A stretch of 28,690 nucleotides of DNA from Xenorhabdus eapokensis (lineage in GTDB: Bacteria; Pseudomonadota; Gammaproteobacteria; Enterobacterales; Enterobacteriaceae). The stretch spans positions 1-28,690 of the forward strand of contig NZ_MKGQ01000034.1 in the NCBI RefSeq assembly GCF_001908105.1, read 5' to 3'. Made by a program: the position numbers and the translations under genes. Within the stretch, counting starts at the first letter, position 1, and the number at the start of each line of letters is the position of its first letter. The notes below the pieces were generated by a model that did not search any database, had not been told where the DNA came from, and saw only the letters and a program-made list of their open reading frames with translations. Positions 11,369-20,796 of this stretch are shown piece after piece.

Positions 11369-12199
11369 ATGAGCACAGCCGTTGTTAGCAAACGTACAAA
11401 AAAAACTAAGATGATGACAAACAGTGCCGCTGCAAGCGGTCAGGTTCAATCTTTAAGTCGAGGACTGACACTTTTGGAATATATTTCCGATTCGCCTGTT
11501 GGTGTTGCCTTGACTGATCTGGCGATACAAGCTGGTCTACCTAACTCCACAACTCACCGTCTTTTGACCACCTTGCAGCAACATGGTTTTGTCCGCCAGA
11601 TAGGTGATTTAGGGTTATGGGTGATCGCTTCCCATGCTTTTGTCGTTGGCAGTAGTTTCTTACAGAGCCGTAATCTGATGGTGCTGGTTCATCCGATATT
11701 GCGTCAGTTAATGGAAGATTCCGGTGAAACCGTCAACCTTGCCATCCTTAATCTGGATGAATATGAAGCCGTCATTGTCGATCAAGTGCAGTGTAATGCG
11801 CTGATGAGAATGTCCGCTCCTATTGGCGGTAAGCTACCGATGCACGCTTCCGGTGCTGGAAAAGCCCTGCTGTCTACCCTATCTGAGCAAAAACGCCTCC
11901 AATTGCTGCATAAAAAAGGGATGCACGCTTATACCCAACATACCTGTACCACCGCCGCAGCATTAACAGAAAATCTCGAACAGATCCGCAAGCAAGGTTT
12001 TTCATTTGATGATGAAGAACATGCGTTAGGGTTACGCTGTATTGCTGCCTGTATCTATGATGAGCATCATGAAGCCTTTGCCGCTATTTCCATCTCTGGC
12101 CCAGTATCGCGCATCTCTGATGATCGAGTAACTGAACTTGGCGCTCTTGTCATGCGGGCCGCAAAAGCAGTTAGCCGAGAATACGGTGGAATTAAGTAA
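11369..12199 (+). CDS. iclR: Acetate operon repressor IclR
   Basis: IclR represses the glyoxylate-shunt operon aceBAK, and its own gene in E. coli. The 276-residue product has a basic N-terminal arm, a winged helix (LSRGLTLLEYISDSP through LPNSTTHRLLTTLQQHGFV) and the effector-binding IclR domain (HPILRQLMEDSGETVNL, MSAPIGGKLPMHASGAGKAL, DDEEHALGLRCIAA, ISISGPVSRI). ATG at 11369 is preceded by AGAGGGA and matches the E. coli length; an earlier in-frame start has no ribosome binding site. The gene faces its presumed target operon, which lies immediately downstream on the opposite strand. Confidence 0.96.
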   Translation: MSTAVVSKRTKKTKMMTNSAAASGQVQSLSRGLTLLEYISDSPVGVALTDLAIQAGLPNSTTHRLLTTLQQHGFVRQIGDLGLWVIASHAFVVGSSFLQSRNLMVLVHPILRQLMEDSGETVNLAILNLDEYEAVIVDQVQCNALMRMSAPIGGKLPMHASGAGKALLSTLSEQKRLQLLHKKGMHAYTQHTCTTAAALTENLEQIRKQGFSFDDEEHALGLRCIAACIYDEHHEAFAAISISGPVSRISDDRVTELGALVMRAAKAVSREYGGIK

Positions 12200-12240
12200 T
12201 TTTCGCTAAGATCTTGGCTAAAAAGCTGATTTGTTTTGTT

Positions 12241-12264
12241 CCCGCTGGGCGAATAACCAGTGGG
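12241..12264. terminator. Hairpin between convergent iclR and aceK
   Basis: CCCGCTGG (12241-12248) pairs with CCAGTGGG (12257-12264), including one G-T pair, over an 8-base loop. There is no T-run on either side, so termination is only a guess from its position between convergent genes. Confidence 0.4.
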
Positions 12265-12286
12265 CTGCAAAAGAATTTAAGGCAGA

Positions 12287-14023
12287 TCAACCAATTGAAT
12301 ACGTGATCCGCTGGCCGAACCGTTGTCTACGACGATAAGCAAAAACATCCTCTATATGCCCATTTTTAATACGCTCTTGCAGTGTTCGCCAGTACTCTGC
12401 TTTAAATAGATCACTGTGACTTTCTTCAAAATAATACTGAATACATTTGTCAGTACATAAAAAATGCCGAAATTCTTCGGGAAAAACATCGTTAACCGCA
12501 ACACTGTACCAAGGTTCACTAGCCAACTCATCTTCTGGATAACGTGGCGGAGGAATATCCCGAAAGTTCACTTCGGTCATGTAACAGATTTCATCATAAT
12601 CGTAGAAAATTACCCTTCCGTGGCGCGTCACACCAAAATTTTTAAACAACATATCACCTGGAAAAATATTTGCGGCAGCCAATTGTTTAATGGCATTTCC
12701 GTATTCTTCAATCACATCCTTCAATTGTGTTTCATTGATCTGTTCCATATAAATATTTAATGGCATCATTTTACGCTCCATATAAAGATGCTTTATTAAG
12801 ATTTTATCTCCCAAATTTTCTAACTTTTCTGGTATCTCTTTTTGCAATTCTTCCATTAACTCGGAGCTAATATGGCGTTTATCAATGACAAAGTTTTCGA
12901 ATTCCTGGGTATCAGCCATTCTTCCAACACGATCATGCTCTTTTACCAGACGATAGCACTCCTGAACACGCTCTTGAGAAACCTCTTTCTGTGGCGCAAA
13001 CTTATCTTTAATCACTTTAAATACACGATCAAATGAAGGGAAAGTGAAAACCAGCATTACCATGCCCTTCACACCGGGCGCAATCGTAAACTGTTCCTGA
13101 GTGGAATTAATGAATGTCAGATATTCACGATAATATTCTGTTTTACCGTGCTTCTGACAACCTATCGCCATGTATAGTTCTGCCGTGGATTTTGTCGGAA
13201 GAATTTCACGCAACCACTCAACTAAAGCGGCAGGCAAAGGTGCATAAACCATAAAATAGGAGCGGGCAAAACCAAAAACAATACTGGCATCATCGTAGCT
13301 GGTCAGACAGGTATCGACAAAAATTCCTCCCGATTCATTGTGATGAATCGGGAACAAAAAGGGATAAACCGTCATCCCCATCCTGATTTTTCCTACCAAC
13401 CAGGCTGCTTTATTACGATAAAATAGCTCATTAGCAATTTGGAACGTGGAATATAATAAATCGCATTGGGAAAATGTATTCTGTAAATATTGCGTGATAT
13501 AACCAATATCCCGATCCAAATCCTCCCATTTAAGACGCAGTGGCAAATCATTTAAGATGGTTCGCAACATAGATGCGAGATCCTCATTAGGAAAAAAATC
13601 CCGTGATAATGGACGAGAAATATGGCGAAAACGGGAAGAGGGTTGAGACGAAAAGATATAGAGATTTTCTGGCTTCAAATTACGATGCTTGAAAAAACGA
13701 CAATAAACCGAATTAAAAAAACTTTCGGCAATTTCAAAACGCGGATAGTCAGGCAATAAACGGGTATAAACCGCTTTAACTTCGGCAATATAATCTTCAT
13801 CATATTGTAATGGTGTATGAATGCGCTTCAATTGCTCCACTACCAATCCAACATGATGATCATATAAGTTAATTCTCTTTTTCATGGCCTGCTGTACAGC
13901 CTGCCAATCAGCCTGTTCAAAACGTTGTTGTGCCCCAGAAGTGACTTCCAGAAATCGACCATATTGCGCATCAAATCCCTGCAAAATGGTTTGTGCAATT
14001 AATTGTGCGAGATCTATTTCCAT
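12287..14023 (-). CDS. aceK: Isocitrate dehydrogenase kinase/phosphatase AceK
   Basis: AceK phosphorylates and dephosphorylates isocitrate dehydrogenase. It thereby steers isocitrate into the glyoxylate shunt when cells grow on acetate or fatty acids. The 578-residue protein has the family's ATP-binding segment APGVKGM (315-321), Lys336 in the kinase fold and Asp371, which is essential for phosphatase activity in E. coli; all three keep the E. coli numbering. It is the last gene of aceBAK, separated from aceA by 85 bases that contain a stable hairpin. It is convergent with iclR. Confidence 0.97.
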   Translation of the reverse strand: MEIDLAQLIAQTILQGFDAQYGRFLEVTSGAQQRFEQADWQAVQQAMKKRINLYDHHVGLVVEQLKRIHTPLQYDEDYIAEVKAVYTRLLPDYPRFEIAESFFNSVYCRFFKHRNLKPENLYIFSSQPSSRFRHISRPLSRDFFPNEDLASMLRTILNDLPLRLKWEDLDRDIGYITQYLQNTFSQCDLLYSTFQIANELFYRNKAAWLVGKIRMGMTVYPFLFPIHHNESGGIFVDTCLTSYDDASIVFGFARSYFMVYAPLPAALVEWLREILPTKSTAELYMAIGCQKHGKTEYYREYLTFINSTQEQFTIAPGVKGMVMLVFTFPSFDRVFKVIKDKFAPQKEVSQERVQECYRLVKEHDRVGRMADTQEFENFVIDKRHISSELMEELQKEIPEKLENLGDKILIKHLYMERKMMPLNIYMEQINETQLKDVIEEYGNAIKQLAAANIFPGDMLFKNFGVTRHGRVIFYDYDEICYMTEVNFRDIPPPRYPEDELASEPWYSVAVNDVFPEEFRHFLCTDKCIQYYFEESHSDLFKAEYWRTLQERIKNGHIEDVFAYRRRQRFGQRITYSIG

Positions 14024-14051
14024 ATTTAGCCACCTTTATCCGACACATAAT

Positions 14052-14075
14052 GGGGTGTTCCTTGTGGAACTCCCC
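14052..14075 (-). other. Intercistronic hairpin between aceA and aceK
   Basis: GGGGTGTTCC (14052-14061) and GGAACTCCCC (14066-14075) form a 10-bp stem with one mismatch and a TTGT loop. E. coli has REP hairpins at this point, and they help keep AceK far less abundant than AceA. This hairpin is different in sequence but could serve the same purpose. Confidence 0.6.
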
Positions 14076-14108
14076 CAATCGTCTATTATCTCCATCAATA
14101 TAATGAAG

Positions 14109-15416
14109 TTAGAATTGCTGTTCTTCTGTCGATCCGGTTAATGCAGTAACAGAAGAACTCTCTCCCTGAATAATCGTGGTTACTTTATCAAAATATCCCG
14201 TTCCCACTTCCTGCTGATGTGAGGAGAATGTATAACCACGCTCAAGAGCAGCAAATTCTTGTTCCTGAACTTTTTCAACATAATGTTTCATTCCTTCACC
14301 ACGTGCATAATCGTAGGCCAAATCAAACATGTTGAACCACATGCTATGTATACCCGCAAGTGTAATGAACTGGAATTTATATCCCATAGCAGATAACTGA
14401 TCTTGAAAACTGGCAATCGTTTTATCATCCAGATTCTTTTTCCAGTTGAAAGAAGGTGAACAGTTATAGGCCAACAATTTGCCAGGATATTTAGCATGGA
14501 TGGCTTCAGCAAAACTGCGAGCCGTTTCAATATCCGGTGTAGAGGTTTCGCACCAGACAACATCGGCGTAAGGAGCATAAGCCAACCCACGGCTAATCGC
14601 TTGTTCAATGCCGGCACGTGTACAATAGAAACCTTCACAGGTTCGCTTACCAGTAATGAAGGCGTTGTCATAGGGATCACAATCTGAAGTCAGTAAGTCT
14701 GCTGCATCTGCATCGGTACGCGCAATTAACAAGGTGGGGACACCGGATACATCAGCCGCCAACCGTGCAGCTATCAGCTTCTGAATTGCCTCTTGCGTCG
14801 GAACCAAGACTTTGCCGCCCATGTGTCCACATTTTTTCACTGCTGCCAGTTGATCTTCAAAATGCACTGCGGCAGCACCAGCCTCGATCATCGCTTTCAT
14901 CAATTCAAATGCGTTGAGTACACCACCAAATCCGGCTTCCGCATCCGCGACAATCGGCAGGAAATAATCAATATATTCTTGACTATCTGGATCGATACCA
15001 TTTGACCATTGGATCTGATCTGCACGACGGAAGCTATTATTGATACGCTTGATGACATTAGGAACAGAATCAACGGGATACAGTGATTGATCAGGATACA
15101 TACTGGCTGCGGTATTTGCATCTGCCGCCACTTGCCAGCCGGAAAGATAAACCGCCTCAATACCTGCTTTCGCTTGCTGAAGTGCCTGGCCGCCAGTTAG
15201 TGCTCCAAGTGCGTTCACATAGCCTTTTTTCGAGTTGCCATTCAGCAATTCCCACAACTTTTTCGCCCCTATCTGCGCTAAAGTGTATTCAGGATTGATA
15301 GAACCACGCAATTTAACGACATCTTCAGCACTATATGGACGAGTGATATCTTTCCAACGCGGTTGTTGCCATTCTTGTTCCAGTTGAGCGATTTGTTGTT
15401 TCCGGGAGATGGTCAT
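14109..15416 (-). CDS. aceA: Isocitrate lyase AceA
   Basis: AceA splits isocitrate into glyoxylate and succinate, the first reaction of the glyoxylate shunt. The 435-residue product shows the isocitrate lyase signature KKCGHMGGK, with Lys194, Cys196 and His198 matching the E. coli active-site loop residues 193, 195 and 197. Other conserved parts are [20 protein letters not shown], the metal-binding ADAEAGFGG, the VHFEDQ strand and WCETSTPD. The start ATG has AGGAAG upstream. The gene is the middle member of aceBAK, 57 bases after aceB. Confidence 0.98.
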   Translation of the reverse strand: MTISRKQQIAQLEQEWQQPRWKDITRPYSAEDVVKLRGSINPEYTLAQIGAKKLWELLNGNSKKGYVNALGALTGGQALQQAKAGIEAVYLSGWQVAADANTAASMYPDQSLYPVDSVPNVIKRINNSFRRADQIQWSNGIDPDSQEYIDYFLPIVADAEAGFGGVLNAFELMKAMIEAGAAAVHFEDQLAAVKKCGHMGGKVLVPTQEAIQKLIAARLAADVSGVPTLLIARTDADAADLLTSDCDPYDNAFITGKRTCEGFYCTRAGIEQAISRGLAYAPYADVVWCETSTPDIETARSFAEAIHAKYPGKLLAYNCSPSFNWKKNLDDKTIASFQDQLSAMGYKFQFITLAGIHSMWFNMFDLAYDYARGEGMKHYVEKVQEQEFAALERGYTFSSHQQEVGTGYFDKVTTIIQGESSSVTALTGSTEEQQF

Positions 15417-15473
15417 GATGTTCTACTTCCTATTCTTAATTAAACGGATGTGTTTGCTATTATTGTCTTTAAG

Positions 15474-17069
15474 CTAGTCTAATAACTGATAACCAGGTAA
15501 TGTTAGGAAATCAATTAAGTTGTCCTGAGTGGTAATTCTTTCCATCAAATCAGAAGCTTCCATAAATCGCCCTTGATTAAAGCGCGGCTCCCCGACTTCC
15601 TGCCTAATAACAGCTAATTCTTCTTTCAACATTTCTCTGAACAGTTCTTTTGTCACTTTTTTACCATTAGAGAGTGATTTTTCATGGCGAATCCATTGCC
15701 AAATAGACGTTCGGGAAATCTCTGCCGTAGCAGCATCTTCCATCAAACCGTAAATCGGTACACATCCATTCCCCGAAATCCAGGCCTCTATGTACTGAAC
15801 TGCAACACGAATATTGGCACGCATTCCCTCTTCTGTTCTTTCTCCCAAACAAGGCGCAAGCAATTGTTCAGCCGTAATCGCATCATCTCCTTCGCGCAAA
15901 ACTGTTAATTGGTTTTGACGCTCTCCCAGTTTTGCATCAAAGATCTCCATGACAATATCCGCAAGCCCTGGATGCGCAACCCATGTACCATCATGGCCGT
16001 TATTGGCTTCCAACTCTTTATCGGCTCTGACTTTGTGCAAAACTTGCTGATTTTGCACAGGATCTTTACTAGGAATAAATGCCGACATTCCTCCCATTGC
16101 AAACGCACCGCGTTTATGACAAGTTTTAATCAGCAAGCGAGAGTAGGCACTCAGGAAAGGTTGTGTCATCGTAACGGATTGACGATCCGGCAAAACGCGG
16201 TCAGCATGATTTTTCAGTGTCTTGATATAACTAAAAATATAATCCCAGCGCCCACAATTGAGACCAACGATGTGATGACGTAAGTGATACAGAATTTCAT
16301 CCATCTGGAATACGGCGGGTAATGTTTCAATCAAAACCGTTGCCTTAATCGTACCTATTGGCAAATTGAAACGTGATTCGGCAAAACTGAAAACATCACT
16401 CCACCATTGTGCTTCATGGTAGCTTTGTATTTTGGGTAGGTAAAAATAAGGACCGCTGCCTTTTTGCAGTAACTCCTTATGATTCAAGTAGAAATAGAGA
16501 GCAAAATCAAACAACCCGCCAGAAATCGGTTCGTTCTTATAGAGAATGTGTTTTTCTGGCAGGTGCAACCCTCTAACCCGAGCAATCAATACTGCGGGAT
16601 CTGCTTTCAACTCATAACGCTTACCCTGCTCATTGGTATATGAGATAGTACTATTGACAGCATCCCGTAAGTTAATTTGTCCATCGATGACCTTATCCCA
16701 TTCAGGTGCTAATGAATCCTCAAAATCTGCCATAAATACTTTTACATTTGCATTTAAGGCATTGATAACCATCTTGCGCTCTACAGGTCCCGTAATTTCA
16801 ACCCGACGATCTTTGAGATCATCGGGTATTCCCTGAATTTTCCAATCGCCATCTCTAATGGAAGCTGTTTCCGAAATAAAATTAGGTAATAAACCGTTAT
16901 CTATTTTTTCCTGCCAATGTATACGTTCATCTAATAATTTTGTACGTCTGTCAGAAAATTCGATAATTAAATCCTCTAAAAAGCGAATGGATTCAGGTGA
17001 TAACACCTGATTTTCTGCCTCTCCAAAAGGTTTAATAAAAGTTAATTTTGTTGCTAATGCCTGTTGCAT
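15474..17069 (-). CDS. aceB: Malate synthase A AceB
   Basis: AceB condenses glyoxylate with acetyl-CoA to give malate, the second glyoxylate-shunt reaction. The 531-residue product has the family landmarks FISETASIRDGDWKI, RRVEITGPVERKMVINALN, VFMADFEDSLAPEW, the signature region IETLPAVFQMDEILY with GLNCGRWDYIFS, and GMRANIRVAVQYIEAWI near the C-terminus. ATG at 17069 is chosen because GGGGAG lies just upstream and the length fits; the frame is open 17 codons further. It is the promoter-proximal gene of aceBAK. An IclR-box-like site lies upstream. Confidence 0.97.
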   Translation of the reverse strand: MQQALATKLTFIKPFGEAENQVLSPESIRFLEDLIIEFSDRRTKLLDERIHWQEKIDNGLLPNFISETASIRDGDWKIQGIPDDLKDRRVEITGPVERKMVINALNANVKVFMADFEDSLAPEWDKVIDGQINLRDAVNSTISYTNEQGKRYELKADPAVLIARVRGLHLPEKHILYKNEPISGGLFDFALYFYLNHKELLQKGSGPYFYLPKIQSYHEAQWWSDVFSFAESRFNLPIGTIKATVLIETLPAVFQMDEILYHLRHHIVGLNCGRWDYIFSYIKTLKNHADRVLPDRQSVTMTQPFLSAYSRLLIKTCHKRGAFAMGGMSAFIPSKDPVQNQQVLHKVRADKELEANNGHDGTWVAHPGLADIVMEIFDAKLGERQNQLTVLREGDDAITAEQLLAPCLGERTEEGMRANIRVAVQYIEAWISGNGCVPIYGLMEDAATAEISRTSIWQWIRHEKSLSNGKKVTKELFREMLKEELAVIRQEVGEPRFNQGRFMEASDLMERITTQDNLIDFLTLPGYQLLD

Positions 17070-17131
17070 AATCTCCCCGCTTCTCACTTTTAAATACTTC
17101 ATCTGCTTAAGAATAATCAATTAAAAAAATA

Positions 17132-17152
17132 AATCAAAAACAGTTTCCATTA
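17132..17152 (-). promoter_or_regulatory. Putative IclR box upstream of aceB
   Basis: Read on the minus strand the site is TAATGGAAACTGTTTTTGAT. As I recall it, the E. coli aceB operator has TGGAAATTGTTTTTGATTTT, which this matches with one difference over the shared part. It lies about 63-83 bases upstream of the aceB start. Confidence 0.65.
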
Positions 17153-17321
17153 TTTTTGATAATCAGAATTCATATTGTTAAATCAATAAGTTAATTAAGA
17201 TTAAAAGCAGAAGGTTCAGAGAAGTAAATTCCAAAAAATCGAACACAACGATGTTAAGTTTTTGTTATGCATGAAAAATAACGAGTGACTATTGAACAAC
17301 AACAACAGAAGGAAAATTAAT

Positions 17322-17359
17322 AAAATGAGAAGTGTCTCGCTTCAGCAACCTCTCATTTT
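17322..17359. terminator. Terminator-like hairpin left of the element
   Basis: AAAATGAGA (17322-17330) pairs with TCTCATTTT (17351-17359) over a 20-base loop, with T-rich sequence on both outer sides. It could end transcripts in either direction. No gene reading into it is visible in the window. Confidence 0.4.
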
Positions 17360-17580
17360 TATCTAAAACTTAAATTAGATTTAATCTAAGGTGGGGTTCA
17401 TAAAAGCGAGATCATATGGCGTTGTATTACTTCGCGTTCATATGCTTTCGTGATCTTAAAAATTAACATTTAAAATCAACTAATTAAATCAAAAATCACA
17501 CTGTACATTGTTCCAGTGTTTCTTGACGTTTTATCACTTTTACGCAACACTGTGTATAAACATTTATATAAAGATCTTGG

Positions 17581-18807
17581 GTGACTATGTCCGCCGAACT
17601 CAACAAACTCAGTGACAAAAAACTTAAAAATCTACACGGAAAAGAAAGGGACGCTATCGAATTTTTTGCCGATGGTGCAGGCTTAAGTGCAAAATTATCT
17701 AAAGTCGGTGGTATTAGTTGGGTCTTTACATACCGACTTGATGGCAAGAAGCTAAACCGCCTTACCATTGGACGCTATCCTGATATGCCTCTCAAGCAAG
17801 CCCGTGAAACGCGGGATAAATGCCGTAACTGGTTGGCTTCTGGTAAAGATCCAAAGTTACAGTTTAGCTTAACTATGCAGGAATCATTAAAACCAGTCAC
17901 TGTAAAAGATGCTATCGAGTATTGGATAGATAACTATGGAAAAGACAACCGCGTAAGTATTGATAAGCATATAGCTCAACTAAATAGATATATTTATCCC
18001 AATATTGGGAACATGGCATTATCAGACTGTGAAACGCGCTATTGGCTTCAATGTTTTGATAATATAAAGAAAAAATCCCCTGTTTCTGCTGGAAGTATAT
18101 TCCAATTATGCAAACAAGCTTTAAAATTCTGTCGTGTGAGAAAATTCGCTATTAGTAATGCTTTGGATGATTTAACCATTCCAGATGTAGGCAAGGTACA
18201 AAATAAAATCGATAGGTTTTTAACCGATAATGAGTTAGGTCAATTATGGAGATCTATAAATACAAATACTCACACTCCTTATTACAGTAACTTATTAACA
18301 ATCTTGATTGTGTTTGGCTGTAGAACTCAAGAGGCTATATTATCGACACATTCGGAGTGGGATTTTAATTCCATGCTGTGGACTGTTCCAAAGGAACATA
18401 GTAAGTCTGGTTGTAAAATCATTCGCCCCATACCAGCATATATGAAGGAATTTTTAGAAAAACTTATCTACCAAAACCATAAAAGCGGTTATTTACTTGG
18501 TGGATTAAAAGACGGCGCAACAGTGGCGAGATATGGGATAAAAATATGGAAAAAATTAGGCCATACTGAAAAATGGACATTACATGATTTAAGGCGCACC
18601 TTAGCAACTAAGCTAAATGATATGGGCATCGCACCACATGTCGTGGAACAGCTTTTAGGCCACGCTTTACCGGGCATCATGGCTATATACAACAAGAGCC
18701 AATACCTACCAGAGAAGCTAGACGCTTTAAACAAGTGGTGTGAGCGATTGGATGTATTGGCGGGTAATTATGAGAATGTGGTTCTTTTAAAAACGAGTCA
18801 GAAATGA
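17581..18807 (+). CDS. P4-type tyrosine integrase (DUF4102 family)
   Basis: This is a site-specific recombinase that inserts and excises the element. The 408-residue protein has the N-terminal DUF4102 arm-binding domain (FFADGAGLSAKLSKVGG, then LTIGRYPDMPLKQARETR), a core-binding domain around residues 105-200 and a C-terminal catalytic domain. The catalytic residues are intact: Arg248 (VFGCRTQEA), His335 and Arg338 (LHDLRRTLAT), His361 (LLGHALPG) and nucleophile Tyr370 (MAIYNKS). Translation may start at GTG 17581 or ATG 17587. The gene's stop overlaps the next start as ATGA, so it is coupled to the DUF6387 gene. Integrases of this family usually target tRNA genes, but none was seen here. 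Confidence 0.93.
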   Translation: MTMSAELNKLSDKKLKNLHGKERDAIEFFADGAGLSAKLSKVGGISWVFTYRLDGKKLNRLTIGRYPDMPLKQARETRDKCRNWLASGKDPKLQFSLTMQESLKPVTVKDAIEYWIDNYGKDNRVSIDKHIAQLNRYIYPNIGNMALSDCETRYWLQCFDNIKKKSPVSAGSIFQLCKQALKFCRVRKFAISNALDDLTIPDVGKVQNKIDRFLTDNELGQLWRSINTNTHTPYYSNLLTILIVFGCRTQEAILSTHSEWDFNSMLWTVPKEHSKSGCKIIRPIPAYMKEFLEKLIYQNHKSGYLLGGLKDGATVARYGIKIWKKLGHTEKWTLHDLRRTLATKLNDMGIAPHVVEQLLGHALPGIMAIYNKSQYLPEKLDALNKWCERLDVLAGNYENVVLLKTSQK

Positions 18808-18938
18808 GAATTAATAAAAAAAGTGATTTGCCAAAATGGTTTGATATTGAGAAATACAGTGTATTCCACAATATAGGTGATAATGATCTATTAAATCAAT
18901 TAATAGTTGACGGGATTATTTATCCTATGGCTCTCTAA
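18804..18938 (+). pseudogene. DUF6387-family gene, N-terminal fragment (frameshifted)
   Basis: The frame starts with ATG overlapping the integrase stop and reads MRINKKSDLPKWFDIEKY. This resembles the N-terminus of DUF6387 proteins, which often sit beside P4-type integrases; their function is unknown. It stops after IIYPMAL at 18936-18938. In the run CTCTCT (18931-18936) one CT unit appears to be extra: removing it joins this frame to the next one as IIYPMALSEGIYFCLDE. The fragment is therefore the first part of one broken gene. Confidence 0.65.
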
Positions 18939-19294
18939 GTGAAGGAATCTATTTTTGTCTGGATGAACATAAAGATATTACAGAAAAATATTATACCGAA
19001 ATATTTTCAAATGTCATTAGGCCTCTATCTAGTTCAACTTGGCATCGTAATAGAATGAAAACCAAAAAATATAATGATATGCAACTAAGTTCAACAGATA
19101 TTGTAACCCCACTACAGTTAATTGATATAAAAAAATTAGAGAACCCAGTTAACAACTATATAAATCAGAAAAATATAAAACACTCACTGAGAGGACAAAA
19201 AGCTTCAGTAAATAAACTCAATCCATATTCAAGTGAGATGATGATTACTTTAGATATGGATAGCCCAGATGAAATTTTACTAAATGACTTTTCA
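18939..19294 (+). pseudogene. DUF6387-family gene, middle fragment (no start, cut by IS630)
   Basis: This frame continues from the N-terminal fragment after the CT duplication, with SEGIYFCLDEHKDITEKYY and then IRPLSSSTWHRNRMKTKKY. It ends at DMDSPDEILLNDFS, where the IS630-family element begins. An ATG at 19055 gives an apparent 80-residue ORF, but it lies inside the older gene and has no good ribosome binding site. Base composition is clearly more A+T-rich than the core genes. Confidence 0.6.
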
Positions 19295-19296
19295 TA

Positions 19297-20411
19297 ATTA
19301 TGAGAGTTTCATATTTCCTATTCCTTTCCATTGATTTTTTGAAGCTGCATTTAAAAAAAACTTAACTCTTTTGATGAGCATCCACATATATCGGCAACAA
19401 GGGTTCCGTGTGACGGTTTCATGCAAGGATTGCCATAGCCGCTCTATTTTATTCAGCCAAGGAGAATAAACCGGAAGAAATAACAAGTTGACTGTTGGGT
19501 TTTGCTCCAGCCACGTCTTGACCCGCCGACTTTTATGAATGCTGTAATTATCCAAAATAAGGGTCAACGTTTTTGCATGACGGTGACACCGTTTTAACTC
19601 TTCTAACATACTGATAAATAAACAAGAGTTTTTCCTATCAGAACTCGTGTAAAAAATTTCCCGCGTTTGGCTATCAAAACATCCGGCAAAGTAATATTTT
19701 TGGTTTTTACCCGGTGTGATGATCCGTTTTTGTTGGCTTTTAAGATACCAGTCTGACCCTATTTTAGGATTGAAATGAATATCCACTTCGTCTTCATAAA
19801 ACACGGGATGCTCTTTTGATGCGCCCAGTAATGCCTGGTTAATTTGCTTCATCTTCTCTTCATATTCAGGATCTTTTTCATGTAATGTGGGTGCAGCTCG
19901 CCGCCAAACGATCTGATTTTTGCAGAGAAAGCGATAAAGGGTGCTGATTGAAAATTTTATATGAGTCAACTCGTTGAGTTGTATCACAAAAAGCTCAAGG
20001 CTCCAGCGAGAACGCCCATAACCGAACTGCTGAGGAGAGAGTTTCAATAAATAAAAGAGAAAAGGTAAAAAACAGGTTAAATTCCATCGTTGATGACGGC
20101 CTGAGGGCTTAGTTTGCAATCCTAACCAACCGTATGTTCTAAAAGATTTTATCCAACGCCATACAGAAGACTGAGCGACACAAAGTGTTTCAGCGACGTG
20201 AAAAACGGGCTTCCCTCGATGAATCATGAGAATGGATAGAATACGGATGGCATACTTTTTATCGGGCGTTTTTTGCGCCCTTTTTTTCATCAGGCGTCGT
20301 TCGTTGCGGGGAATAGGTGGTAGGATAACCATAACTCAGTCCTTCTTTTTGCTTTTTTGTTTCTGGGAAATCCAAATTCGCCAAAATGGGACTGAGTTTC
20401 TTTGACACTCC
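19297..20411 (-). mobile_element. IS630-family insertion sequence (ends approximate)
   Basis: A full-length IS630-type transposase gene lies inside the DUF6387 gene. IS630 elements duplicate a TA target. TA dinucleotides at 19295-19296 and 20412-20413 would give an element of 1115 bases, a normal size. However, the sequences inside those points do not form convincing terminal inverted repeats, so the limits are estimates. The right end, read inward, begins GGAGTGTCAAAGAAACTCAG; no copy of this is found at the left. Confidence 0.7.
19298..20332 (-). CDS. IS630-family transposase
   Basis: This 344-residue DDE transposase moves the insertion sequence by cut-and-paste at TA sites. It closely resembles E. 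coli IS630 transposase (343 residues). The N-terminal half has helix-turn-helix DNA-binding regions (VAETLCVAQSSVWRWIKSF). The catalytic domain has FYEDEVDIHFNPKIG (Asp181), LILDNYSIHKS (Asp261) and NKIERLWQSLHE (Glu297), with 35 residues between the last two acids. ATG at 20332 has AAGGA upstream. No frameshift or missing catalytic residue is seen, so the enzyme may be active. The stop codon lies almost at the estimated left end of the element. Confidence 0.93.
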   Translation of the reverse strand: MVILPPIPRNERRLMKKRAQKTPDKKYAIRILSILMIHRGKPVFHVAETLCVAQSSVWRWIKSFRTYGWLGLQTKPSGRHQRWNLTCFLPFLFYLLKLSPQQFGYGRSRWSLELFVIQLNELTHIKFSISTLYRFLCKNQIVWRRAAPTLHEKDPEYEEKMKQINQALLGASKEHPVFYEDEVDIHFNPKIGSDWYLKSQQKRIITPGKNQKYYFAGCFDSQTREIFYTSSDRKNSCLFISMLEELKRCHRHAKTLTLILDNYSIHKSRRVKTWLEQNPTVNLLFLPVYSPWLNKIERLWQSLHETVTRNPCCRYMWMLIKRVKFFLNAASKNQWKGIGNMKLS

Positions 20412-20413
20412 TA

Positions 20414-20745
20414 CCATTTTGAAAAGTCATTTAGAAGATATCAGAAAATTATTACCAGAGTGGAGAAAAGAATTAAATTTCAGTTCCAGAGAGCCAAACG
20501 TGCAAACTTCAAGTTCATGGGATGTGGTTAAAAGGAAAATATTAGAATATAAAATAGTTCCCATTGTTGATTTAATGTGCTGGAATAAAATAATAGGCAA
20601 AAGAATTACTAATAAGAAAATTGCTCAATTAGTTTTTCTACATGGAGAATACGACTCTACTAACATAGCTCAGACCATAAAGCCATTTATAGAAAATTTA
20701 ATGAGTGATTTTTCTATAGAAAAATATCAACGATTAATTAGATAG
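20414..20745 (+). pseudogene. DUF6387-family gene, C-terminal fragment after IS630
   Basis: The frame right of the insertion reads LKSHLEDIRKLLPEWRKELN and later VPIVDLMCWNKIIGKRITNK, which fits the C-terminal part of the DUF6387 family. An ATG at 20386 would make a 119-residue ORF, but its first codons (MGLSFFDT) come from the end of the insertion sequence. The frame is not the same as that of the middle fragment if the IS ends are placed at TA, so a small extra change or a different boundary is likely. Confidence 0.6.
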
Positions 20746-20796
20746 GAAAATTATTTTTTATTTTTCTGATGATACCCTTATCTTAAACGTAGAAAA

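Larger units (their letters stand above)
17070..17580. other. Non-coding region between aceB and the integrase; left junction of the element
   Basis: These 511 A+T-rich bases hold the aceB promoter region and, further right, the presumed left attachment site of the integrated element. Visible signals are an IclR-box-like site (17132-17152), a 9-bp hairpin (17322-17359), the perfect odd palindrome TTAGATTTAATCTAA (17375-17389) and two TCATATG repeats (17412-17418 and 17438-17444). No tRNA gene or tRNA 3' end was recognised, and the exact chromosome/element boundary cannot be fixed from this window. Confidence 0.5.

Noticed and set aside
19055..19297. An independent 80-residue protein starting at 19055.
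   Set aside because: The frame extends upstream without a stop into sequence that joins the DUF6387 N-terminus, and no ribosome binding site precedes the ATG.
20386..20413. ATG at 20386 as the start of a 119-residue protein.
   Set aside because: These codons belong to the end of the IS630-family element; the rest is the C-terminal part of the broken DUF6387 gene.
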